A stretch of DNA of 64,000 nucleotides, from the NCBI RefSeq assembly GCF_026210795.1, contig NC_089454.1, positions 1,984,001 through 2,048,000 of the forward strand, given 5' to 3'. Positions within the stretch are counted from its first letter, which is position 1, and each line of letters starts with the position of its first letter. The notes beneath the pieces are model-generated. The model was not told the DNA's origin, did not search any database, and saw nothing but the letters and a program-made list of their open reading frames with translations. The stretch comes from Rhizophagus irregularis. Its lineage: Eukaryota; Glomeromycota; Glomeromycetes; Glomerales; Glomeraceae. Position numbers and translations under genes: made by a program. Of the stretch, positions 35,621 through 45,576 are shown in pieces.

Positions 35621-37548
35621 AACACGAAATTTCACTCTTTCTGGTCGATCTCTTAACCAAATATTTTTGTAAAGACAAATATAAAAATTTTTATTGATAA
35701 AGACATACAATATGGAGTCAACAATATTTGTAAATAAGGAAGAGGTCCTGACGTGGGTTAACAACAACAAGAAGTCATATATGAAAGCTTTTTTCAACCC
35801 CTTTCACGATATTTTTGACCATTATCTAGGGGAAATCGTAAAGTACTAATAAACCAGAGACAAAAGTAGCGGCGGTGTATTATTTTTTAGCTTTATTCCT
35901 AATAAAATGGGCAGGTACACATATAGAAAGTATAATAGAAGCACTACTTCATCGTGAGAGAACTGCGGCAGTGAAATATGAACAAATCAAAATGCAGAAC
36001 ACAGAAATTTTGGAAAAATTTGAGGACATGAAAAAAAATATGGCAGATGGTAGTTTGACAAATGGATTAGTAATTCAAGATTTAGAAAATAGAATCAGGA
36101 ATTTAGAAGCAGACGTAACGGCAAAGAAACGAATAATATTGGAGAAAAGTGAGACGAATAATGCTTTATGGGAAAAAATAAAAGCGCTAGAAATAAAAGA
36201 GGAAAAGTTAACGAGTTAAGTGACGAAAATGGAAATAGATAGCGAGACGCAGAAAAAGAAAAAATGCCTCAACAAAAAAAGAAAAAGGGCGTGACCACAA
36301 CATGCTAAAAATGGAATGATCACCGAACCTGCGATAGATATGATCGATTATAAAGATAAAGATCGACTGGAAAAATATTTTGCTGATAAGTCACGTGATA
36401 TCACATTTTACGATGTGCCAGCGTATTGGAGTGATGATGAAATTCTGGCACTGATTAATGAGAATGTAGGATCTGTAGAATACATGAGGAGTAAATGATG
36501 TTATAAATACAAGACCGTTAGAGTGACGCTGCGCTTCAGCAATGCATATGAAAAGATATACAAAGAGGGCGGCATGAACGTGTCTTTAACAAGAAAAAAT
36601 TGACAATATTTTCTTAGGATGTTTAGTTCACGATTATCATATAGTGACATTAAAGACAAATTTCATTGGCAAGCGGTTAAACGATTGGAACTGGATGTTC
36701 AACATGATGATACAACAGTAATTAAAGATATGGTGAAAACTTTTCACGCTTTTTTTGGAAAAATTATTAGAGTCAAGGGGATGCGCTTTATTATATTATA
36801 TTTCAACACAGAAACACATTTGATGAATGCAATTAATGAGTCGGCAAAGATTAATGACATTAGTCAGGGATTATGGTTAAAAAAAGAAAACGATTTTATT
36901 GATGAGAACGGTGAGTTGAAAGAACTCACTAAAAGATCGAACTACAAGAATGACGCCTCAAGGTCTAATGCTTTTTGTATGAAGTGGGAACAACAAGGTG
37001 GTCCATCAACACATTCCGCTCTTTCAAGAAGGCACAATCAATAGAGGTAAACAAGGAAGCGTAATGTAGAAACGATGTTAAGAATGGATAAAAATAGAAA
37101 AGACTAAAAATATATTAAAATAGTTAAAAAATAAAAAAACAGGTAATAAAATAAATGGTAATGTATTTGGAATAAGTAGTTTTAGATTTTTAGATTAGAT
37201 TAGTTTAGCATCATAATAGTTAAGTGAATATGTAATTCAGCTTTTGTTATTAAACGACACAACAAAGTAACTAGTCGTAAAAATTTTTTTTAACAATAGC
37301 GCTATAAACGGAAAAGAAAGAAAAACTTTAGTTTAGTGTATAGTAATAGTTAGTGTAGCATTTCTTTGGTTATGTTTATTCACGCCTTGGTTAGATATCC
37401 CAATGGCTTTAGTATGAAGTAATTCATCATCGAAAGATTTTGAATTACAATGTATTAATGTTGTAATTATTATGTACTATGATGCGTTATATTTACTAAT
37501 AAAATGACAAAATACGGTTACTAAAAAAAAAAAAAAACACGAAATTTC
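35621..37548 (+). mobile_element. LINE-derived insert with ORF1-like frames, poly-A tail and 13-bp target duplications
   Basis: The direct repeat AACACGAAATTTC (35621-35633, 37536-37548) bounds an insert of about 1.9 kb. It ends in a poly-A tail (about 37523-37535) and lies opposite in strand to the LINE it interrupts. It carries frames typical of Glomeromycotina LINE ORF1 but no reverse transcriptase. It is therefore a truncated or non-autonomous copy moved in trans by a LINE machinery. Strand, tail and duplication agree with target-primed reverse transcription. Confidence 0.85.
35711..37044 (+). pseudogene. LINE ORF1-like protein, broken
   Basis: The sequence starts near MESTIFVNKEEVLTWVNNNK at 35711. 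A coiled-coil segment follows at 35875-36219 (VKYEQIKMQNTEILEKFEDM and on). Next comes a segment at 36316-36498 (DITFYDVPAYWSDDEILALI, VGSVEYMRSK), then 36619-37044 (MFSSRLSYSDIKDKFHWQAV, FFGKIIRVKGMRFIILYF). The FYD.PAYWSD and RFII.YF blocks resemble an RRM-like nucleic-acid-binding fold. Stops and frame changes separate the segments (at least three). Function in the family is RNA binding by a LINE first protein; that is inference. Confidence 0.65.
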
Positions 37549-37813
37549 TTTAAAAATATCATCAGGATTTACATTTTCCATTTGACTATTAACTAATATC
37601 AATTCTTGTAAGTATTGTTGAAATTTGTCTATTATATTTAAATATACTTGTTCTAAATGTTCACATTTCCATAAGTGTGAATATGTTTCTTTATCTTTAA
37701 AGCACATAGGACATTTCCATTTAGAATTATAAACATGTGGTTTTCTTTTAACTAAGTTATCAAGTGTTGGTAATTCTTCTGTCTGAATTTTGACTTTCTT
37801 AATTTTAATTGGT

Positions 37814-38895
37814 ATTACAAAATGATTTGATTAGTAACTTTAATTAGCTAATATTAATAAAATTAAAATGTATTAGTGTTCTATAAAACTAAAATTTAAA
37901 ATATATTTGTGTTTTATAAAACTTTATTTGAATAATATGATACACTTTTTTCAGTAAATTTCTTAGATTATTTATAATTGTTATTTACCATTCCTTTCTT
38001 TCTCTTTATTTATTACCTGTATTTTTATAAAATGCAGCATTATACCTTATTTCATTATAAATATAACATTTGTAAGAATCTCTAATTTTAGGTATTTCCT
38101 GTGATTTTTCAATACTACTTATATATTTTTGCTTGGATGATCATTTTTTATTAATAATTTTATTCAAATTCTTCACATTTTGAAAGTTTAATTTAGCATC
38201 AGTATCACTTTTGTTTATTTAATTTTCATAGGAAGTATTGGATATTTTAATAATAGAAGCAATATTGTTAATGATAGATCTTTTATTAATAATAAATTTT
38301 TCATTAATAGTGAAAATAGAAAGACTTGAACTTTTAGTAATAGTGGTAATAATAAAAGTAGTAGAACTCTTATCAACTTTTCAATTAGATTTTTTTCTAA
38401 TATAATCTTAAAAAAAAGTAGTTATTTTATCATCTTCTTGTTCAACTGCAAGCAAAGTAGCAGTTTATACTAATTTTCATATATGATTATATAAATTTCC
38501 TTTATAAATGACCTTTTTAAATATAGAAATAATAATTGGAATTATCATAGGTTTTTATGCTAATAAGATATTCTCATCTGTAAATTTATTATTGTAAACA
38601 TCAATAATTTTTTTTTGCAAATCTAATCCATTTTGATATATATCTTTATACCATCTTTAAAGTAATTATATTAATGTAAAATATCCCAATTTTTAAATTT
38701 ATCATAACATGAAAATAATAATGATATATAACTTCTTTTGAGATAAACTTAAAACATAAATATAGATAAGATATTAAAAATATTAGCCTTAATTATTTTT
38801 TAAAAAATTTTGAATTACACCTATAAGATTTTATAACTTTAGTTAATTACGGCATATAAAAATTTTGTGTTATAGCACTTTTTTAAAATATTGTA
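37814..38895 (-). pseudogene. C-terminal remnant of a MULE (FAR1/SWIM-type) transposase
   Basis: On the minus strand near 38640-38560, RWYKDIYQNGLDLQKKI is read. It matches the segment after the SWIM zinc finger in Rhizophagus MULE transposases as I recall them (PKRWYKDIYQN). Downstream frames are low-complexity, with stops. A pogo-like element separates this from the catalytic part at 41490-42370, so the two parts are probably one old MULE. Very A/T-eroded. Confidence 0.5.
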
Positions 38896-41488
38896 CAGTT
38901 CACCCTCGCTATAGTGAAGCTCATGGGCTGAAAACTAAAATTCACTATAGTAAGGGAATTCACTAATCACGTATAGTAAATAAAGATAAGATTTTCACTA
39001 TATTAAAAATCCATTATTATCACGTGATGTATATTATATAGTAATAATTAAAAGTCACGACGACTAAGCTTATTTTTATAAAAAACACATGCAATAAAAT
39101 AAATTTTCTTTGTTTTTTTGTAAACCTGCGCATAAATACTTTTTATATTTATGTCACTCAAAGATTATTACTTTATTAAGTATGATAAACGCAATACTGC
39201 AAATCTGTAATACAATCATTTATAAAGACTATCCTGATCGATTTGGTATTCAATAAAACCTTCACACTCTTCATGATTATAAAAGTCCCCTTCGTTAAAA
39301 TATAAAGTTTCAAAATTAATATTATCAACGTCCATAATATTATCTTTATCACCTATTCTATTCATATTATTATTATCAACACCATCAACGCTATCATTAG
39401 TTTTAACAAATAGGTCTAAACTCATTTGCTTCTTTGAAAAAAAATTATTTCTGTAAACTTCCCTTCTAGCTTTTTTTATAGCTTTAAAAGCACCTTTATC
39501 AATAATATCTTGACTTTTATTTTGTTCTAAATAAATAAAAATTTTATCAAACGCGGCCAAAACTTCAGAGCTAGATACTGAAGTAATTTCCCTATCACTT
39601 TCATCATCAGAAATGGAGTTATTTTCTTTAAGAATGGCAACTATCTGTTCTTCAGTTAGTGTCTCACCAGTAATTTCATTCTCCTGATCTAATTTAATAT
39701 ATTCTTCAGCGGTAAGGGGATGTATATATTCAAGTTTATCAATTAAATCTTGGATTTCTTTACATTCATTCTCTTCACGTTCATTCTCTTCTATTTCATC
39801 TTGAGAATCTGTATCATCTAATGGCAAAATTTCTGCATCTCTCCAGCAGTTAAATATAGTTTGAGAAAGAACTTTATCCCAGGCTGATACCACATACTTA
39901 ATAGCTTTTTTGATATCAATTGGTAACTTACTATTGCCTGTTTCTTGTTGATAATCAAAGGCCTTGATACGATTTTTAAGGAGCAATTTTCGATAGTGTC
40001 TACAAATATATAAATATGGTAAGTTTAATTTCGTAATAATTAAAAAATTGCATTAAAATTTTTCAGAATTAATTACCTTAAAACTATTAATAATACCTTT
40101 ATCACAAGGTTGCAGATGCGCGGTTGTGTTAGAAGGTAAAAACTTAATTTCTATATTAGTCAATTCTACACCTTCGTATAAAGCATGAACAGGAGCGTTA
40201 TCTACAAGAAAAAGAATTTTTCTTCCTTTTAATCTCATTGTTGCATCAAATTGACGAATCCAATCATTCCAAATGGAGACTTGCATTCAAGCTTTTATAT
40301 TCCAGTAATATTCTACCGGTAAAGATGACTTGGGTAAGTTTTTCAAGAAACGAGGGTTTTTGTATTTATGAATAAATACTGGTTTAAGCTTTTCTCTACC
40401 AGTTGCATTAGAACAAAGAAGAATTGTCACACGATCTTTTGATTGCTTTCGTCCAGATATAGGTTTATCAGAAATCGTTCTTTTAGGTTCCATTTTCCAA
40501 TACAAACCAGTTTCATCACAATTGAAAACATCATCAAGACTATATCCACAAATCAAATCTTGAAGCTCTTTCCTAAATTCATCAAGTTTCTCAAGTGGTG
40601 CACTTGCCTCTCCTTGCTTTAAATAACAAGAAAGATTGTGCCTTTTTTTAAATCCATTAATCCAACCATTACTTCCTTTAAAATTTCCAATCTTATATAA
40701 AGATGCAAACATCATAGCTTTTTCATGTAAAACTTGATCACTAATATCAACACTATTTTCCAAAGCTTTTAATACCCATAACGTAAGTGCTTTTTCAATT
40801 TCTGGAAAAATCACCCTAACTTGTCTTTTACCTTTAGCTTCAGGTGCTTGGGGATCAATTTCAAGCCATTTTTGTGAATTTTTTAACGTACTACTAATAC
40901 ATCCTTCACTAACATCAAATAATTTCGCTAGTTCTTTATTTTTTGAGGAAGGTTCAGTAACTTTTTAAGACATATTTCATGTTTTTGGGCAAGAAACAAG
41001 GAGGCTCTTTTTGGCAAAGTTTTTTCTTGGGATATTATACTTTGCCTATGGTTATTTGAGTACGCGAAGTTCTTTTATTTTGAGTTTTGGGCATACTAGT
41101 GTGTGAAGAAAATAATTAACTAGATCAGGATTACTTTTATTATAATTAAAATAAAATATGATACTTTTCCTTTTTAGTTTAAATCATGAAAAAATTCTAG
41201 CTTCTAAAGGCAAATTCGAATTCAAATAAATTATACGTGATAAAAAATTCACTAATTAATTGTGTAACATTTGAAAAATTCGTTATAGCAAAAATCTTTA
41301 CTATATCAAGGATCATTTTATTAACACTGGTTCCAGTATTTAAATTCGAATTACGAGATACAGAAAATTTATTATAAAATTCACTATATCAAGAATTATT
41401 ATTTATAAAAAAATCCGTACCTAGACTTTTCTTCATTATAGTGAGTTATTCACTATATAAAAATTCACTATAGCAAGGGTGAACTGTA
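38894..41488 (-). mobile_element. pogo/Tigger-like DNA transposon, 2.59 kb, TA target
   Basis: The left TIR is CAGTTCACCCTCGCTATAGT (from 38896). The right TIR is its complement with one change (CAGTTCACCCTTGCTATAGT read inward, to 41486), about 23 bp in all. TA occurs at both outer edges (38894-38895, 41487-41488). Subterminal sequences are full of TTCACTATA repeats in both orientations. The transposase is on the minus strand. The preserved ends and near-complete gene suggest a fairly young copy. It lies inside an older MULE remnant. Confidence 0.92.
39216..41040 (-). pseudogene. pogo/Tigger transposase, few breaks
   Basis: Reading on minus from about 41040: a CENP-B/pogo-type helix-turn-helix start (KRASLLLAKKHEICLKKL), then 40814-40287 with FASLYKIGNFKGSNGWINGF, and HNLSCYLKQGEASAP. 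The catalytic core has its first Asp in VFNCDETGLYWKMEP, a second in FLVDNAPVHA, and a third in HLQPCDKGIINSFK: a DDD triad. 39986-39216 is an acidic C-terminal tail. It is interrupted by a Trp-to-stop (TGG to TGA) near 40288, which parts NIKA from MQVSIW. A likely intron lies at about 39990-40065 with a small frame discrepancy, and there are frame changes in the N-terminal 200 bp. Probably inactive but recent. Confidence 0.85.
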
Positions 41489-42400
41489 TTAACAATAATA
41501 ATAAAATATATATATTATTTTTTTCATTTCGTATATCTACAACTTTTTATATTTCTAACACTTTCTTTCATTCTACTTCTTTAATTATAGTTTGAAGTAT
41601 AATAAAACACATATTATATTAATTTTCAATAAATTCATCTAATGCTTTATTAGGATTTTTCTTTAAATAACAAAAATTATTAATTTAATATATATTGCTT
41701 TACATATATAAACCTGTTTACGACTTAATTTTTTATTATTAGGCTCAATTATAATTATGTTAATAAAAAAACATTGAGATATTTTATTCTGTTTTAATTA
41801 TATTGCTAATAGAATTAATAAGATATTTATTAAAAGTTTTTGTCATTATAGGAAACAAATCTTGTTCAGATATAAAAGTAGTATTTGTTATGGTGAATTA
41901 TTTGTATTTATGAAATTGATTTCACTACTTCTCTTCTTTTAATCTTAATCAATCTGATTAGCAAATTCATATAATAAAGTACTTTTAGCTTTTAATTGTT
42001 GTTTTATAATTCAATTATAGCCTTCAATTCTTGCAGTACTTTCAATGCCAGCTGTAAAGATTTTATAAAAATAAGCCTGAACTTATGATTTAAACTTTTA
42101 ATCCAAGGTATGTAAGTGATAATATCTTGCTATTGAATAATTATTAAGTAATTTGTTCTACTTTTACTTGAATAGTAGTTCATATAAGCTATTACGATTT
42201 ATGATATTGATAGAATTGTTTAAGTAAATTTGTACAATATAAAATATACAGTAAGCAGAATATGTTTCAGAAAAAATAATTAGAATTGCTGTGTCAAATG
42301 CAGGATCTGCATCAGTAAATATAATAATTGGTGGTTGTACTGTTGCTCTTCTTATACATTTGAGTAGAACCCCAAATAATACTAATATAACTCACAAGTA
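41489..42400 (-). pseudogene. Catalytic remnant of a MULE transposase
   Basis: On minus at about 42330-42230 the frame reads PPIIIFTDADPAFDTAI followed by FSETYSAYC. This is the MULE/FAR1 core (TD.DPA...AI, then C.WH). Further on (about 42060-41930), FTAGIESTARIEGYN matches the conserved region after the core in this family, followed by LLYEFANQID. Multiple stops. A pogo-like element splits it from the part at 37814-38895. Confidence 0.65.
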
Positions 42401-42429
42401 AACTTTAAGTATTAAAGTAAAAATACATT

Positions 42430-42541
42430 TTATTATATAACTCTGTTAATATTGAAGTTAGGAATTTGATTTTACTATCATTAGAATCCTCTCATCAAGA
42501 TGAATCCAATGATATAAATTTTATTAAAATCGAATTACTGG
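42430..42541. repeat. Diverged copy of the recurring MITE core
   Basis: The motifs AACTCTGTTAATATTGA, CATTAGAATCCTCTCATCA, GAATCCAA and AAAATCGAATTACTGG occur in the same order and spacing as in the 190-bp repeats at 34961-35320. No TIRs are clearly visible around it. Confidence 0.65.
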
Positions 42542-42699
42542 TTATATTAAAAATAGGAGTATGTAGAATAACAAAATATTGAAAACATCTTGGTAATACG
42601 CAACTTTTGAAAAATTTTAATATAAACTCTATACAAACTCAAATGTGAGTTGTTAAAATCAAAGTCACAAAAGACGCGGCAAAGAGAATTTTGCCAAGT

Positions 42700-43200
42700 A
42701 CTCTTCAATCGTATAAAGGACCTTCTGTTCAACCTTTCTGCTTTTCTGCTCCTTAATTAGTTTTATCTCAGGCCGATGGGCCTCTTTCTTCGCTTCAGGC
42801 TTCCAAATGGTCCTCTCTTAGTATCAAATGGCTCCATTCCTCCTTAACCCAATGTTATCCATGGTTTCATCACCTGTTGGGTTTTCTGAAGAGTTGAATA
42901 ATCCTCATCTGGAATAATATCTTGGCGGGTTGTACAATCGGGTAAGATTTTCTGGATTTGGATAGTTAATCTGAAATTTTGCTTTTTAGGTTTAAAGTTG
43001 GGATATACAAGTTTGGGATTTATAGTTTAGTTTACTTTTCTATATGTACAAATTTGTGCGACTATTTTTTTTTTGTTTATTTTTATTTATTTACTTTTTC
43101 TTTCATTGTATTTTGAGTTATGAAGTTATAAATGATTAATAAAAATTACTGTTAGTCTATCAAATGTGAGTTGTATCAGTATTGTTCGGGTTCTAATTTA
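42700..43200 (+). pseudogene. Probable LINE 3' fragment
   Basis: The base composition rises here. A plus frame reads PLSSLQASKWSSLSIKWLHS and PWFHHLLGFLKS, then IWNNILAGCTIG with stops. It resembles the tail of Glomeromycotina LINE ORF2 proteins as I recall them (PW.HH...SFL.S...IW). Ends and target duplication not found. Weak call. Confidence 0.35.
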
Positions 43201-43500
43201 CTAGTAATCTAAATAGCATTCAAATTTCAGCTAAAATAGTAGGTTTAATTACTATTACTAAAATCTTTTTATTTTTTAGAATTATTTTTCTTTTTTAAAA
43301 AACTTCCTCTCCTGATTCTATCTATTCAAATTTTTGAATAAAATATTGGAATTCTCACCTTAATTTTGCTTTTAATTGAAATTCTTCTTTGATAGCCTTA
43401 TAAAAAATATTTTTGCCAAAATATACTTAAAATAGAATTAAAATTTTATTTTATACTTAAAATATACTGAAATAAGCAAAAATTAAATATCATTTAAATA

Positions 43501-43519
43501 CTAGGAAACGGAAACCGTT
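43501..43519 (-). other. Helitron 3' terminus: hairpin plus CTAG(T)
   Basis: Read on minus: AACGG-TTT-CCGTT stem-loop, then TCCTAG and a host T at 43500. Helitrons end in CTRR with a hairpin 5-10 bp upstream and insert between A and T. The stem is short (5 bp), so the call is moderate. Confidence 0.55.
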
Positions 43520-43819
43520 GGAGTGTCTGAAGCATTATAATCACATGATCGTCAATAATTGTACATTAAATACCAAAAAAAAATGTATTACAAAAAAAAA
43601 ATGTAACAAAAAAAAATGTATTACTAAAAAATATATATAGTTAAAAACATATATTGTGATACGTTACAAATTTCGGATTTATGTTACAATTTATTTCGAT
43701 AAAAAAATTTTCCCACAGACAATTCAATACAATTATACAATCGACGAAAAAAATTTGTCTAATGTTAATTACAATATTATATAATTGTCCAGTAGTTGTT
43801 TTTCTTCTTTCTTTCTTTC

Positions 43820-45400
43820 TTTTACTCTATCACAACTTCTGATTTGGTGAATCTTTTCAAATGAAAACGGCTTAAAAAGAATGTCTTTCAGAGCACTAAC
43901 CCGTGATATTGCAACAAATGTGAAACCAGCAAAATATTCCTTCTTTCCAATATCTATAAAAGCTTTTGGTAGCGTCAGTCCTTGGCTTTTATGTATAGTA
44001 ATAGCCCACGCAAGTAAAGTTGCTTGCTGAAACCTAGGAGTTTAGGCAAGATGGCGTTTTGCCGTAAAGCGAAATTCTGCTAAAACTATATTAAAGTTAT
44101 ATTAAAAAACTGGCAAAACTTTGGAGAAAGGCGAAACTGCCGAAACTTATTATAAATGCCAAAACTGCCAAAACTCTGCCAAAACTATAATAAATCTATA
44201 GTAAAATTTTGATGAAACTAATCGTAGGATTTTGAAGAGGTTTAGACAAGCAACCTTATACGCAAATGTGAGAGGAATTTGCAAACGCGAACAAGCTACC
44301 GTCTTGGTTTCCCAGAAACGTCGAATTGGTGTAATGGGAACAACTTTGTTACCCTTGGTAGATATAATTGCAGGACCATTATAATTATCAAATTCTACAA
44401 GGACAGCAATTGGAAGAGAAGGTGGACCTTGGTTTTCTTGGAAGAGTATATCATCAATTGTTCCTACTGAGCCATTAACCAGCCCTGTTTCCACAGATAA
44501 ATTTGCTCTAAGCATAACCCGCACACCCTTGGACAACAATAATTGTGCTTCAAGGCCTTTTGCAGTGTCAGAATCTGCCTTAGAAGCATCATTGCCACCA
44601 GTATGTACAGCACGAACTCTAGCGATAGGTGCATTTAACGATTTGAGTTTAGCAAGGTTAATCTCATGAACGTCAACCTTTCGAGAAGTTATATGTATTG
44701 CATCCATAAATTGATTGTTTTCTGTAGTGGATGAATTATCAAAACGTGTTGCAAGTATCCTCCAATTATCTATTGTTGATTCGCCATCACGTAATCGCAT
44801 CAAAATATCTCTAAAAAGACGTTGCTCAGGCGAATTTCCAGATTGATGGCAAACTGCGTCAAGCCAATATACCTCTCGAAATTGGTTGTATACATTCATA
44901 CCATCATTTGACAGTGAGTCATGTCTAGGTTTCTTAGAATATATTGGCTCGTCAATTACCAGAAGAAGTTGACCGAAATCACCTACTAAAATGACCGATC
45001 GACCACCAAATGGTTGATTTCGATGTTCAGGAAAGGCCGCACGTAAATGTGAGTCTACCACAAAAAGCATACGGTGGTCCAATATACTTTTTTCATCTAT
45101 AATCACATAATTCACTCCATTCAATTTTTTTTGTAGGTTTTTCAGTCGTTCACCCTCTATACTAAGGTCAGAACTGTTTATCAGAATTGAAAGTGTTGAA
45201 TGGATCATTGTACCATGAATATTAAACGCAGCAACGCCAGTAGGAGCAAGAACAATCACAGGCGAAGTTTCAGCTCCATTATTCATAGCTATCTCTTGAA
45301 GACGTGCTCAAATTGCGTTAATTAGATAAGATTTACCAGTTCCCGCTGTACCCATAATTATAAGTCTGAGTGGCTCAACTTGATTATAGTTTGTAATAAT
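43820..45400 (-). pseudogene. Helitron Pif1-like helicase domain
   Basis: From about 45360: MGTAGTGKSYLIN (Walker A), APTGVAAFNIHGTMIHS, NYVIIDEKS (Walker B position, with Lys where family members usually have Met), and GGRSVILVGDFGQLLLV (motif III; most family members read GD..QL.PV). TSRK, KGVRVMLRANL and GLVNGSVGTI follow. Motif VI, AWAITIHKSQGLTLP then FVAISRV, lies on the far side of a 244-bp MITE inserted at 44016-44259. A stop near 45300 parts Walker A from the main frame. Helicase activity would unwind DNA during rolling-circle transposition. Confidence 0.85.
44008..44267. mobile_element. hAT-like MITE (244 bp) inside the Helitron helicase
   Basis: It is flanked by ACGCAAGT (44008-44015) and ACGCAAAT (44260-44267), an 8-bp target duplication with one change. 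Its ends, AAAGTTGCTTGCTGAAACCT and the complement of ATAAGGTTGCTTGTCTAAACCT (first 20 read), form imperfect TIRs. The interior is rich in GCCAAAAC/GTTTTGGC-type repeats in both orientations. The helicase motif reads PLTFA | WAITIHKS across the duplication, fixing the boundaries. Its TIR ends in CTGAAACCT like that of the MITE at 5209-5433. Confidence 0.8.
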
Positions 45401-45576
45401 AGCATTATAGTGTGTTTCAATTTTTCAAAAATAATCATCTGCTTCTCATTCAATGTTTGATAATCTACTATAATAGAATTCACTGTACTAACATCGTCTT
45501 CAATCCTAGACTGCTGCACAAAAGTGTTTAAGTTTATAGAATTTATGTTGGGATAGCGACGTCTGACACCGCCAAA

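Larger units (their letters stand above)
34430..37813 (-). mobile_element. 5'-truncated LINE with target duplications, carrying two later insertions
   Basis: A non-LTR element on the minus strand occupies 34447-37796, with its poly-A tail (as a T-run of about 20) at 34446-34465. Flanking direct repeats of 17 bp (TCTTAAATTTAATTGGT at 34430-34446, TCTTAATTTTAATTGGT at 37797-37813, 1 mismatch) mark its insertion. Apart from later insertions it is only about 0.8 kb. It encodes the C-terminus of an ORF2-type protein: a Cys/His motif CPMCFKDKETYSHLWKC at 37670-37720, then DDIFKEISC | CKIWDFNKAYN and IFIWEYR | NVKLADL. The bars mark the two insertions. The frame reads on across both when the inserts are ignored, so the LINE copy was still little decayed when they landed. 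Confidence 0.88.
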
